Numbered from the stretch's first letter, positions 13,701-24,800 are shown. The stretch: 64,000 bases of DNA from Pachypanchax playfairii (GCA_006937955.1 SSNP01000295.1:26419-90418), one strand, 5' to 3'. A program made the numbers and translations. Notes: generated by a model from the sequence alone, not told the origin.

Positions 13701-16700
13701 CCACACGTCTCGGGTCGAGTAATGGGACCACACGTCTCGGGTCACACGTCTCGGGTCGAGTAATGGGACCACACGTCTGGGGTCACACGTCTCGGGTCGA
13801 GTAACGGGACCACACGTCTCGGGTCGAGTAACGGGACCACACGTCTGGGGTCGAGTAACGGGACCACACGTCTGGGGTCGAGTAACGGGACCACACGTCT
13901 CGGGTCGCACGTCTGGGGTCGAGTAACGGGACCACACGTCTCGGGTCGAGTAACGGGACCACACGTCTCGGGTCGCACGTCTGGGGTCGAGTAACGGGAC
14001 CACACGTCTCGGGTCACACGTCTCGGGTCGAGTAACGGGACCACACGTCTGGGGTCGAGTAACGGGACCACACGTCTCGGGTCGCACGTCTCGGGTCGAG
14101 TAACGGGACCACACGTCTCGGGTCACACGTCTGGGGTCGAGTAACGGGACCACACGTCTGGGGTCGAGTAACGGGACCACACGTCTCGGGTCGCACGTCT
14201 GGGGTCGAGTAACGGGACTACACGTCTGGGGTCGAGTAACGGGACCACACGTCTGGGGTCGAGTAACGGGACCACACGTCTCGGGTCGAGTAACGGGACC
14301 ACACGTCTCGGGTCGCACGTCTGGGGTCGAGTAACGGGACCACACGTCTCGGGTCGCACGTCTGGGGTCGCACGTCTGGGGTCGAGTAACGGGACCACAC
14401 GTCTGGGGTCGAGTAACGGGACCACATGTCTCGGGTCGAGTACCGGAGCGGCAAACATTGGGTCCACTATCACAGACAGAACCACTACAGGTCAATGTGA
14501 TTATGACCCAGTATTACTGTTGCCAGGGTGACAACTTGTTAGAGTTGGTCGAGGCCACAGTGGCACTTGCAGAGGTTCTGGAATTGAAGGCGGATCCCAG
14601 TGGTCCCGTCGAAGGCCTCGTCATTGAGAGTACAACTGATAAAGGCAAAGGGTGAGTTGTTCTTGTCGGTTGCAGTAGAACCAACAGGATTTGTTCTGTA
14701 AATTTTTTCCAACCTTACCGTCAGTGTCTCCTCAGTCCTGTTACGACAGCCATCGTCCAGCGGGGGACGCTGAAGCGAGGCTGCGTGCTGGTTGCAGGGA
14801 AGTGTTGGGCCAAAGTCCGCTTTCTGTTAAATGAGAACGGGCAGACGCTGATGGAGGCAGGTCCAAGTGTTGCTGTTCAGATAGTCGGTTGGAAGGAGTT
14901 GCCGTCTGCTGGAGAGACTATTCTAGAAGTAGAATCTGAGGTGAGACTCCCAGACCAGTTGTTACCAAATCCCAGACTGTAAATGTTTTCTGGTTTCATG
15001 CTTCTGACTTCTGACATAAACATATATATTATATATATTTATATTGTATATATTTTCAGCCCTTATTCTTGTGTTTGGTGGTTAAACTGAGCAGCTTCCT
15101 GTTTATGACTGCCACAGTAAAGGTCCTGTGTTGTTTGTGCTCCTGCAGCAGCGAGCAAGAGAGGTAGTGGAGTGGAGGAGTCATGAGGAGGAGCAACAGA
15201 AGCTCCTGGAAGAACAGAGTGCCATTGAGCTGAAGCAGAAGCTTCATCTGGAAGAATACCAGCAGGAGCGGGCGGGGCTAACACACCTGAGCTGGCGTCA
15301 AAGAAAGGCTGCTCTGTATCGGGCCAATAAGACCCAGTTCTCTATGAGGCCAAGTGAGAGGGTCCAGAGTGATCACCTCAGCCTGCCGATTATTATCAAA
15401 GGTAAGCAAAGGTCACGTCTTTTAGGGTTCGCCCATTGTGATGTCACCCACCTAGCATCTTATGACCTGCAGGTGATGTGGACGGCTCAGTGGAGACACT
15501 TCTGAACATCCTGGATAAATATGATGCGCAGCACCAGTGTCAGTTGGAGGTGGTCCACTTCGGTGTTGGAGACATCTCAGAGAATGACATCACCATGGCG
15601 GAAGCATTTGGAGGTATGAGCAGGAAATGGTTTTCGGTCAATATTTAACCTGAAATGCTGATGAACCGGACAGAAATGGCAGAGGACGTTCCAGCGTCAC
15701 AGCAACACAAGCATTTAGTTGAGTTCTGTTGGTACTGAACTGTTTGATCATCCTGCTCTTTAGTAAAACTTCTCCTCATTCTTAGGTTCCATCTACGGCT
15801 TCAACGTGGCGGCCAGTCAATCTATCCAGCAGCTGGCAGCAAGGAGAGGCGTGCCCCTGCATCTGCATGCTGTCATCTACAAACTGATTGATCTGCTGAA
15901 AGTTGAGCTGAGCAGCAAACTGCCGCCACTTGTCTCTGAGACCATCCTCGGTGAGTTTTATTGTCAGCCACATGGAAACATATGACAAGTCACTGTGAGG
16001 ACCTTAAGGGGTGTGAGTGCTTTCAATGGAGTGAAAATGTGTGTGAGAGGTTATAAAAACACTGCTGCTGGGCTACGCTTCAGATGTTATGGGAAAACGT
16101 ACTTGATATTCTTTCTGCCACAGTCGCGGCATTTGGAGGAGGAGGGGGAGTGTGTGTGTGTCGGGGAGGGGGGGGTGTCTCATCAGCAAGATGCTCCGGG
16201 GAGGTTTGAATGTTGACCAAATAAGATAAGAGAGATTAGGGCAGAGTGAAGAATTCAACAGCCTTGAGTCCTTGGGGGCGGCTGTGGTTCAGTGGTTAGA
16301 GCGGTCGTCCTCCAACTTGAAGGTTGGTGGATCGATCCCAGCTTCCACCGCCACATGTCGAAGTGTCCTTGGGCAAGACACTGAACCCCATGTTGCCCCC
16401 TGATCTGCATATCGGGTTGTGTGAATGGGTGAATGCAAAACTTGTAGTGTGAAAGCACTTTGAGTCTGAATGACTAGAAATACAGATACAAATACAGAAC
16501 ATTTACCATTTACTTATGGTACACTTTAAGTGGAAAATTCCAAACAGCCAAATTGGACCAAATCACATAAACGACCAATCAATCGACCGATATCACTTCT
16601 CAACTCCGAGCCAAACCTGCAACTTCTTCAAGGTCGCACCAATCCTGACAGTGGAATCCAGCAGCACACCCAGTTTGTGATCCAGATTTTTTAACTTTTT

Positions 16701-18705
16701 AGCCCAAGTGTTACCAGATAAGGCCCATGCGTTCCACGCTTTTCGAATTTGTTGATATGTCAGATAACCACCAGCGCCAATCAGCAGGTATCCCACGATT
16801 AATAGTCCAGACATATACTCATCACCCACATCTTCGATGGACAGGTACAGTTTCAGGTGAGTTTGAAGGATTCATGTGTCAGAGCAGGTGAGTGTTACCT
16901 GTTGATCAGTTTGGAACTAGGTGAAATTAGTACCACCTGCTGGTGGGAACAAGCCCCACCTCTCAATCACCAATGCCCCTTTTCCACTAGGGTCAGTACA
17001 GTCTGGAACAGGTAGGTTCACTCGTTTTGGTGCGTTTCCATAACCTGTCTGGGTCGACCTGACACCTTTTTTAGGACCACCTCTGATTTGGTCCGAAGCG
17101 ACCCAACACGCCCACCTATGGACTGATTGGTCTAGTAAAGTGATGTCAGTCACATGACCTACTTATGAAGCTACTGAGTGGCCTGGTGGTGTGCATGTGA
17201 AGTGATGTCACAAAATGACGCCTGATCGACCTCAAACAACCAGCAACAATGACACATTACTACTTGTTACATCATTCAAGATGTCAGCACTGAAGAACAT
17301 CCCGAAAAACAAAAATACCTCAACGTCCTCCATTGTTGTTTTCCACTCTCGACGTACACGTCTGCGTTTGTTTACTACTCTTGTGGTGTTTACAAATGAC
17401 ATTACAGACCTTTTGCACACACCCTCACCTACGTCTGCATTCCCGAGATGACCTGACCCGAGTGGAAAGGGGACATTTGGCCTCCTGGATCTTCTTCTGC
17501 GTTGATTTGTGTGTGAGTCTCAGTTGTCATGGTAACAAGCCTCATTAGCCATAAAAAAACACGAGGTGAACATCTGTAAAACAGTGTTTTGGATTATGTC
17601 ACACTTCCTGGTTTTACAGTATTTATATCCCAGACACAATTAGAACTTTTGATCCAGGTCTGCAGTCTCACCTGTTCTTCACCCCTGTGCTCCAGGTGAG
17701 GCCACAGTGCTAGCTACATTTGATGTGTCCGTGGGGAAGAAGAAAGTTCCTGTGGCCGGCTGCCGAGTCCAGAAAGGCCATTTGGACCGGCGGTTCAAGT
17801 TCCGGCTGATCAGAGGTCGAGACTCCGTGTGGGAGGGTGAGTGAGTTGAATCTTTTCAGTTATTTTAAAGCGTCTCAGTGTCTTTAAATTATGATCATGG
17901 CGTTTTTACCCATAAAAACTAAACCTGTGCCGTTCTCTAAGAAGTAGTTTCTGCAAAGCAGCAGTAGCTCGTTAGCAATTTGCCTCTACGCTGTGAACAG
18001 CAACATTGGTGTGGAGACCCCCCCCCCCGTCTCTGTTCATGCTAGCGCCACATCTTGCTGTAAGCTAGCAGAGTAGGAGTTTGTGGCCCGTCCAGTGCCT
18101 TTTCTGTCTCAGACCCTCAAGCATCTGCTATTGATTCAGTGATTTGAATACAGAAATACTCAGAAATGTAATTTTGAGCTTAATTTCTTAAGATACGTCC
18201 TCTAGTATCAGAAACACGTCACAAGAACATGTTAACAACATAAAAACATGATTTTCATCAGAGTGGGTCTTTATACAGCTGCATTCATACATCTCCCCAC
18301 TTGTTCCTGCTCAGGGTCATGGGAAACGGAGGAGCCACACCTGGACAGGTAGTCAGTCAGTTAGAGGGACACAGAGCAAATAAGACCAGAGGATAAGGTC
18401 CGTCCTAATGACCGGGTCACAGTCTGACCTTCTTGCAACCCATTCTGTGGGTTTGATTAATTACATGTGAAATAAAACAAACATGAAGCTGAACCGGGTC
18501 ACTGATGGTAAGAAGTTCTTCTGATGTTCCTGCAGGTTCTCTGACAGCACTGAAACACTACAAAGATGACGTGCAGACGGTGAAGACGGGGATGGAGTGC
18601 GGCTTGTCACCTGATGGTAATGTGGACTTCAGAGCTGGTGATGTCATTGTGTGCTTCAAGGATGTGGAAGTACCGCAGGTCACGTCCTGGGACCCTGGAT
18701 TCTGA
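4793..18705 (+). CDS. mtif2: Mitochondrial translation initiation factor IF-2 (mtIF2)
   Basis: GTPase that brings fMet-tRNA to the 28S mitoribosomal subunit and promotes subunit joining in the matrix. Thirteen coding exons: 4793-4948, 8638-8761, 8833-9004, 9799-9959, 11124-11300, 11412-11551, 14527-14651, 14736-14940, 15149-15401, 15473-15613, 15786-15950, 17696-17836 and 18536-18705. Phases join without a break to 709 residues; human MTIF2 has 727. Residues 1-52 look like a mitochondrial presequence. The G domain has G1 GHVDHGKTT (~170-178), G3 DTPGH (~217), G4 NKCD (~271) and SAL at the end of exon 6. Later exons give domain II (TAIVQRGTLKRG), a charged helical linker (exon 9), domain III (GDVDGSVE) and the C-terminal fMet-tRNA-binding domain, ending in SWDPGF as in the family. 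Exon 2's acceptor has a weak pyrimidine tract and is the least certain boundary. Introns 1, 3, 4 and 6 hold minisatellites. Confidence 0.95.
5168..5570 (-). mobile_element. L2-like retroelement 3' end fragment
   Basis: Read on the minus strand, ~5178-5212 is the typical fish L2 3' terminus: 'gaatttcccttctgggata' followed by 'aataaagtat'. The sequence to ~5570 is not recognisable as coding. The same fragment is at 2160-2562 in the duplicated block. It lies in mtif2 intron 1. Confidence 0.6.
5700..6426 (-). pseudogene. Unidentified repeat-borne ORF: membrane segment plus coiled coil (copy A)
   Basis: I do not recognise this family. On the minus strand, 6426 to 6073 encodes ~117 residues with a hydrophobic, Gly-rich segment (FGLLIVGYLLIGVGGYLMY). 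A second frame, 6217 to 5837, encodes a charged amphipathic, probably coiled-coil region ending in LEKLQFRLGVEK and a stop. The two frames overlap, which suggests one ancestral reading frame broken by a frameshift near 6080. A second copy at 16520-16829 has both parts in one frame, with the same order and ending. Part of this copy is also in the first block, up to the gap (2829-2975). It lies antisense in mtif2 intron 1. It may be the small ORF of a transposable element, or a retrocopy of a host gene. Confidence 0.5.
6710..7925. repeat. 30-bp minisatellite, ~40 units, mtif2 intron 1
   Basis: Tandem units approximating 'ccaccaccaaacagccaccg' followed by 'gaccctccga', register repeating every 30 bases. 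Variants are cgcc/acc, aaag/aaac and cact/ccct. The unit is divisible by three and lacks stops, so long open frames appear on both strands (Thr/Pro/His-rich forward, Trp/Gly/Val-rich reverse). They have no recognisable domain and are not called genes. An N at 7540 marks an unresolved base or collapse. Confidence 0.95.
7926..8637. other. mtif2 intron 1, 3' part without recognisable features
   Basis: AT-rich intronic sequence between the 30-bp array and exon 2. I see no conserved coding potential, RNA gene or clear repeat in it. Confidence 0.6.
9030..9385. repeat. 21-bp minisatellite, mtif2 intron 3
   Basis: Units of 'actggaggtttacgacccca' plus one base, interrupted by 'gactcgag' insertions that create longer compound units of about 50 bp. 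It begins ~25 bases after the exon 3 donor. From 9386 to 9798 the intron holds no visible feature. Confidence 0.9.
10105..10600. repeat. 36-bp minisatellite, left block, mtif2 intron 4
   Basis: About 13 units of 'ggaaggatctcctgtagagg' plus 'gttctagctgtggac'. It is the same unit as at 10795-11095 and 28605-29525. Its right edge is a short piece of L2-like coding sequence (~10590-10626, minus strand), identical to the flank of the 28.6-29.5 kb array. Confidence 0.92.
10590..10795. mobile_element. BEL/Pao-L2 junction fragment shared with 28.4 kb
   Basis: From ~10627 ('caagtagccccctgcaagc') to ~10795 the sequence is nearly identical to 28425-28600. It consists of BEL/Pao coding sequence ([10 protein letters not shown] motif, + strand) running into an inverted L2 3' tail ('aatactttattaatccccga') and then into the 36-bp array. 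Left of it is the L2 flank that lies on the far side of the array at 29.5 kb. The order is thus permuted compared with the 28-29.5 kb locus. Confidence 0.8.
10795..11095. repeat. 36-bp minisatellite, right block, mtif2 intron 4
   Basis: About eight units of the same 36-bp repeat, entered through the 'cattgtagaaggttc' junction also seen at ~28585. It ends about 28 bases before mtif2 exon 5, so it replaces most of the usual acceptor-side intron sequence, leaving only a short pyrimidine tract (tttgtttttctccag). Confidence 0.92.
11590..14450. repeat. 27-bp minisatellite, ~2.9 kb, mtif2 intron 6
   Basis: Tandem units of 'gggaccacacgtctggggtc' plus 'gagtaac'. A recurrent short variant inserts 'cgggtcgcacgtctgg', shifting the register. 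It is CpG-rich for an intron in this window. It begins about 40 bases after the exon 6 donor and ends about 75 bases before exon 7. Minus-strand frames of up to ~500 codons cross it (repeats of VVPLLDPRR and related phrases), but they have no domain and are artefacts of a stop-free unit divisible by three. Confidence 0.95.
16110..16840 (-). pseudogene. Unidentified membrane/coiled-coil ORF repeat (copy B), split by a SINE
   Basis: Second copy of the repeat at 5700-6426, in mtif2 intron 11. On the minus strand, 16829 to 16593 is a 78-codon frame with the Gly-rich hydrophobic segment (GLLIVGYLLIGAGGYLTY) joined in one frame to a helical region ending in LKKLQVWLGVEK and a stop. Copy A has GLLIVGYLLIGVGGYLMY and LEKLQFRLGVEK. 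The untranslated 3' side (~16224-16260 against ~5702-5750) also matches, but here a tRNA-derived SINE is inserted at about 16265-16510. The protein is shorter than the copy A composite because part of the middle is missing. Confidence 0.5.
16268..16510 (+). mobile_element. tRNA-derived SINE
   Basis: The head contains a box-A-like 'tggttcagtggttagagcgg' (~16283-16302) and a box-B-like 'ggatcgatccc' (~16329). It is followed by the fish SINE body ('gtccttgggcaagacactga', 'gtgaatgggtgaatgc') and ends near a 'gaaagcactttgagt' tail. It interrupts copy B of the membrane/coiled-coil repeat. Confidence 0.8.
16974..17475. mobile_element. Nonautonomous DNA transposon (MITE), ~500 bp
   Basis: Terminal inverted repeats: 'tgccccttttccactagggt' at the left end, and at the right end the reverse complement reads 'tgtcccctttccactcgggt'. 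No intact transposase is visible between them. It lies in mtif2 intron 11. I cannot assign the superfamily; no clear target-site duplication was recognised. Confidence 0.65.
17880..18273. repeat. Dispersed repeat, relative of 37225-37557
   Basis: Shared blocks with 37225-37557 include 'aaatactcagaaatg', 'ttcttaagatac', 'caagaacatgtt'/'aaagaacatgtt' and 'gagtgggt'. Noncoding, in mtif2 intron 12. A fish-specific nonautonomous element is likely. Confidence 0.55.
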
Positions 18706-18809
18706 TGTCCCATCATGCACTGCTGTGACAACCTGAAAGACTGTTTGTGGTTTCTAATCTACTGAAACTGTAAAATCCAGAGAAATGACTCAATGTTTGT
18801 CTCCAACAT

Positions 18810-18818
18810 TTTAATAAA
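18810..18818. terminator. Overlapping poly(A) signals of mtif2 (+) and sde2 (-)
   Basis: The sequence 'tttaataaa' contains AATAAA on the plus strand (18813-18818), 108 bases past the mtif2 stop. On the minus strand it contains ATTAAA (18815-18810), 85 bases past the sde2 stop. The two genes converge with only 194 bases between stops, so their 3' UTRs must overlap or abut. Other signals could be used. Confidence 0.6.
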
Positions 18819-18899
18819 AGATTTAGTAAAATACAGAAACTAAATGTTACAATTAACAAGGTTTCATTGATAAAACGACTCCGACTGATCACTGTAGCT

Positions 18900-21800
18900 T
18901 TAATCTGAACCAGAACCAGCAGAGCTCGACTTCTTCTTGGCTTTGGTGGGTTTGCAGAGCAACGTCGGATCAGTCTGATCTGCTGTCTGTCCTCTGAGGG
19001 AGAAAAGTCGGGCAGCGCACTGTGACATCGTTCCCCCACACGTCAACCCTCGAGACATCAATTCCTCCTTCAGGACGTCCAGACCCAGAGACTCCAGCTG
19101 CTGGATGGACGTCACCGTGGACAGATCCAGCTGCAGACACCAAAAAGGCAAACCAGTTAACACCTGAAGATCAGGTTCGTGAGTCTCCCAACAATCACAA
19201 GCAACTTTTAATAAACATGAAATAATAGCAGAAGGTATCAGGAGGGACTGAACTGCTACTCAAAGCTCACGATACAGCTCAATCTGAACAGCTGTTCATT
19301 TCCAGACTACCAGGACTTGACCCACTTCTGTCTTTAGGAGGTGAGTCACTGACCTGTGGAAACTTTCTGCTGGACTCAGATGTTTTGGATGGCTCTGGAG
19401 GTCTCTGCTCCTCTGAGGGTCTGTTGGTTGGACCGGCTGAAGCTGCGCTGCAGTCAGACGAGCTGAAAGACACGTGGGACGGATGGTTTTATTAAACATG
19501 AATCAGATTGACTGCATGGTGGACAGCTGGTAGTACTGCTGTCTTACAGCAGGAAGGTCCTGGGTTTTCTAAGCAGACTCAAAGTTAATAGTCTCTATGT
19601 TGGCTTGTGACAGACTGGTGACCTGTCCAGGTGTGGCCCCGCCTCTCACCCAACGACAGCTGGAGACACCAACTCTGACCCTGAACAGGAAATGAATCCA
19701 AATCTTAATCTGAGTCTGCAGTTCAGTTCTGGGTCTCTGACAGTTCTGAAACCAATAACATCCTGAAACAATCACTGATTGGGCTGATGTGGATTTTTGT
19801 TGACAGAACTTCCTGGACGGGTCGGTTCAGTTGGAGCAGACTAAAATTGGTTCTGATACTGGACCTGAAATCAGTAACAGTTCCAACCTTCAGAACAGTG
19901 ACTGAGTTCTGTTAGGGTTTCAGAGCTTGTGTTCAGAACACACTGAGCCTTAGACCCAGTTAGATCGAGTCAACGTGTGATTTCACAGCTGAGATCAGGG
20001 TTCTGTAACCTTCACTCTGAAAGAAGCGTGTTCCATCATGTGTAAACTTTGACACATAAAATAAAACAGTTTATACAACAAGTCACTCACTTATACTTAA
20101 AGTGCAACTCGCCCCAAATCACCTTATTTTTGCTGATAAACTGAACAATTGACCTTTCGCTGGCCCCGCCCCCAAAACGGCCATTGTTCAATCACACAAC
20201 CGTTACTATGTGAGCAGGTCCGAAAAAATTAACTCCAAGCAAGATGGTGAAGAGGTGCGCCCACATTTACTAACTAGATGTCAGGGGGCGCTGGATGCTG
20301 AGGATGCTCGCTGACTGCCAAGGAGACTAGCTTCTATATATCCGGTGACTAAGGAGAATTTATTAACTGTATATTACTGTGCTGATTATGGCTGTTAAAT
20401 TTGGAACAATATTAATTTGTAAGCATTTATTGATGATAATTTAATTCTTATTTCTATAGCTTCATGTTTCCTATGTATATAAACTGGAGGTTATTTATAA
20501 CAGTGATATTGTGACACATAATAATTAGAATGTTTCAGTTTCTCTGTTTTAATATGTAAATATTTTGTTTAAAAAGCCTAAATGTCTTGATATGTAGGAA
20601 GAAAATAACAAGAAATGTTAAATTATTCTTCAGTGTTTTGTGTTACAGATATTAAACTATTTAAAGATAAAACACCTTCAGACTCTGTTCTACATGATAA
20701 AGTCCAAATATATGTTATACATATACCAGGCCATGTTACTATATATAATTAAGCATGCTATAGTGATTTTACTGAACCAGCCAAGCCATGTGTCATTGTT
20801 TACTGCCTTTTCCAACATGGTGACCAGCTTTACATACATTGTCCAATGGTAACAGGTTGGACTGGCGTCTCTATAAATAGAACTCAATGGGTTGAAGGGC
20901 CACATGTTGCAGAACCTGGTTTAGAACCTGGTTTAGACCAACAGACAGAGTTTCCTGTTCATAAGAAGCTGATTGGCTCATTTTCTTTGTGCTGAAATAA
21001 TGTCTGATGGAGATATGTAACATGTGACTAGTCCCTTGCCCAGGTGTGTTTGCATACTTGCTGCCGGGCTCAGGCTCCACCTCCTCGGTCTGGGTCGTCT
21101 TGGTAACAGCAGCACTTCTGCTGTTGGATGAGAACGTAGTTGGATATGTTTCTTCCTCCTCATCCTCCGAGCTCAGGAGCTCATCCAGGTCACCCATCCC
21201 GGTCCTGTAACCATGGCAACAGATTTAAAACATCCTCTTCCAGCCTATGGGCACACTTCCTGTTTGTCTGGCGTGGTGATTGGTGAGGTGGAAAGACTGA
21301 CCAGAAACCCGCCACAGTTCTTTTCTTCTTCAGTGGCTCTTCACTTGGATCCGTGCTCTGCCTCTTGGTGTGGCCGGCCTTCACCTGACAGCTGGAGGAT
21401 GCCTGTAGACCTGTAACACACACACACAAACCTGAATCACACACCTGTAACTAGACTCACCTGAGCCACTTCTGGTGCCAGTCCTGACTAATGACCTTTG
21501 AGTACCGAGTCCTCGAGTCTTTCACTCAGGTCGTGGCACTGCTGCTGGTACTCTGGGTCGGTGAATTGGTGTTTGGGCTCAGCCAGTTTCCTCTGCAGAC
21601 GCTCAAGACGTCGTTGCTCCTTCTCAGCTTCACGTTCTGCCTGCTTCTTCAGCCACTCCGCCATCCTGCAGATACCACAGAAGAAGAACAAAGGTCCTCA
21701 GTTTCTTCCTTATCAGTTTTGTTTTAAAAGACATTACTGTGATGCTTTTTCAGATCATAGTCAGAACCGTGAGTGGACCAAAAAAACCACAAGAACATCT

Positions 21801-24800
21801 GGAGCAGGAAACAGAACAAATACCAAATGGGACAGAAGAACACGGACCACTTCCTGCAAGCAGACTGTGCCAAACACAGCTCCGTTTCCACGGCAACACC
21901 CCCCTCAGTGGTATGTGGGGAGCCCAAGGCATTTTCAATAAAAGTGAAATAGTGGAACTCTAGAATTGTGTATAAAATGATTTATAAAAAGGGTTGAATC
22001 AGTGCAGCAGGTTACTAAGAATCATTCTAATAATGCATCTGCACTGAGTCACACCTTGAAGTTCAAGATTCAAGTTTATCTATTTATAAAGTTCCAGTTC
22101 ATGACAAAGTCATTTCAAGACACTTCACAGAAAAATTAACCAATTAATAATAAAACATTTCCTAGGATGTATTCACACCAGCCATGTTTAGTCCGCTTGA
22201 ATAGAACTCTAGTTCGTTTGCACAGAAGTCCGGTTCATTTGGGGAGGTGTGAACGGGCAACCGAACTCTGATTCGGACCAAACAATCGAACTCTAGTCCT
22301 CCTAAGAACGTGGGTCTCGGTTCGATTGAAACAAACTCTGGTGCGGTTCTATTGCATGTGTGAATACAACCGGGCCGAGATCGCACCAAAAGCAGGAAGT
22401 GGACTATATTGTGCAGCCGTCTCAGCCGCCTCGTGTAGTTCTGTCTCGTTATCGGCTCATCCTGAACACAGTGCTGTAGAATATTGATCTGGTACATTCA
22501 CCAAACACAAAAGATCCCAAAACCACCAGAATCTGCTGCTACTCCATGTTTGTTTATGCTGCACTCTCCCGCAGCAGCACCAGGAAGTGCAGTGTGCTGT
22601 AACACACACACACTAAAGAGTAGTGCAGTAACACCACAGGCGGGGATGTAAACATGCACTAAAGCTTATTTAGTCTGTTTCATAGAGTGCAGTGTGAATC
22701 CAAACTGCACCAACTGAAAACAGCAACAATGTTGCAATTTTGGTCCCCAATCGAACCGAGTCCATCGAACTATCAGGTGTGAATACAGACTAAGGAACCA
22801 GCCAATAGGGTTGAATTGTTAATTCAGCTCAATCCTCCATCCTGAGCAGCCCGAGTGGCGAAAGTAGAAAGGAACAACTCCTTTTTAACAAGAAGAAACT
22901 TCTACCAGAACCAGAACCCGGCTCAGGATGCCGACTGGGGTCTGAGCTGACAGGAAAGAGACAAACACTGATGGATTTTGGCCAGTCGTCATGTCTATAG
23001 AAAGATAAACAGAGAAACAGTTAATGACAGCAGTAACAATCAATACAAACATGGAGAGTAAAGAAAGACAGCAGAGTGAAGACATGTGGACAGTATGTCC
23101 TCCAGCAGTCTAAACCTATAGCAGCATAACTAAAGGGAAAGCTCAGGAGAACCCAAGCTAACCCTGACTATAGGATTGTGTAAAAAGGAAAGTTTTAAGT
23201 CTATTCTTAAAACTACACAAGGTGTCTGCCTCACGGATAAAAAGTGGAAGCTGGTTCCACAGGAGAGGAGCCTGATAACTAAAAGCTCTTCCTCCCATTC
23301 TACTTTTAGAACCTCTAGGAACTACAAGCAGACCTGCAGTCTGAGAGCGAAGTGTTCTGTTAGGAACATATGGAACAATAAGATCTTTAATATAAGCTGG
23401 AGCTTGGTCGTTCAAGGCCTTATACGTCAAAAGTATTTTTTGATAAACATCTGCGATAGTTATAGTTTCTGGAGCGATGAGGTCCATCATTGTAAACTCA
23501 AAGGTTATTGAAAAATGATTTATCAGGACAGACTGTAAGCCGGTTTGACCTCTCCAAGTTTCTGTGTGCTCGCCGCCGTCATTAACATAACCTGTCTCTT
23601 TCAGCACTTTGTTACTTTAACTGGGATGTATCAGAGGACTGGTACATGGCCTGAACGAGGGACCCGAGGTAAAATGGTAATGTGATGCAGGAAGGTCTCT
23701 GAAAGACAGGGTTCCCGTGGGGTCTTAAAAAGTCTTTAAAGCATCGCATTTATGAATTTGGAAATAATATCTTCCCTCACTTTTCACGGTAGGTGAAAAT
23801 CTGTGAAGTAGGGATATCCTCTCTTCATACACATCATTTTAAAAATATATATTAAATCTAATAATAGCGCCTTAAATTAGTACATGTAGGGTATCTTTCG
23901 CTCTCAGTCTCTCTCTCTCTCTCTCAAGCCTAGTTTACACTGCAAACAGAAGAGCCGCAAGACAGCACGGAACAGACCACTTCCATTCAGCTCCCTTGTT
24001 AACCTACGGTGTAGTTCACACCAGAAGCAGAACGCTACGAAGCGGTGAGACGATCGTTTCAGCGGCTGGTCTAAGGTAGGAGGAATAAGGGGGGGAAATG
24101 AATAATTAAAATGAAATTTTATATTCTTAAATAAAATTTTAAAAAAAGAGTTGAATTCTGTGATCCATTGAGAGGGTCTTTATGTTTATGTCTTTAGAAG
24201 AGAACTGAAAACCTTCCTTTTCAGGAAAGCTTATTCTTAACTGTTTGTGCACTTGTTTTATTACTTGTTTTTAATCTGTTTTCTTCTTTTTTATCCTTGT
24301 AGCGCTATGTGGTTTGAATTCAAATGTAAAGTGCATTCTAAATACAATTCATTATTATTATTATTATTATTATGATCATAAACTCCAGTTAACAAGGAGT
24401 AGGTTGATTAACCAGATTCTTACTATGCTTTCAGGTTCCTATATATAAGTTTATACGTATATATATATTTATGTATGTGTATCTTATACTTTCATCTAGT
24501 GCCCCCCCCATGGTTGCCTCAGAGAGTGAGAGTGAAAATATGTCTCCAAAGTATATTTCATTGTACTTGTATAATGACAAATCTTTTCATTAAATGAATT
24601 ATCAGGTGTTCTAGAACCAACATACTCAGGTTAAGCAGGTTCTTGGTTGATTAATCATGAGTTCAGGGTTTACCAAATGGTAAGTTAACCAAACTTTCTG
24701 GAGCAGATCTCTGGTAAAAGCCAAGTGATAAAAACACACGTGACGCAGCAATGGAGGCGGAGCTTATGTACACTACACTACAAACTGAGAAGTTGGAGGA

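Noticed and set aside
11408..14495. Frames of 330-517 codons rich in VVPLLDPRR / VTRPQTCG repeats
   Set aside because: Products of the 27-bp array with stop-free units; the array lies between two in-phase mtif2 exons, and the opposite strand is also open.
22162..22497. 111-codon minus-strand frame as a gene
   Set aside because: It lies entirely within a nonautonomous transposon with inverted ends and has no recognisable domain.
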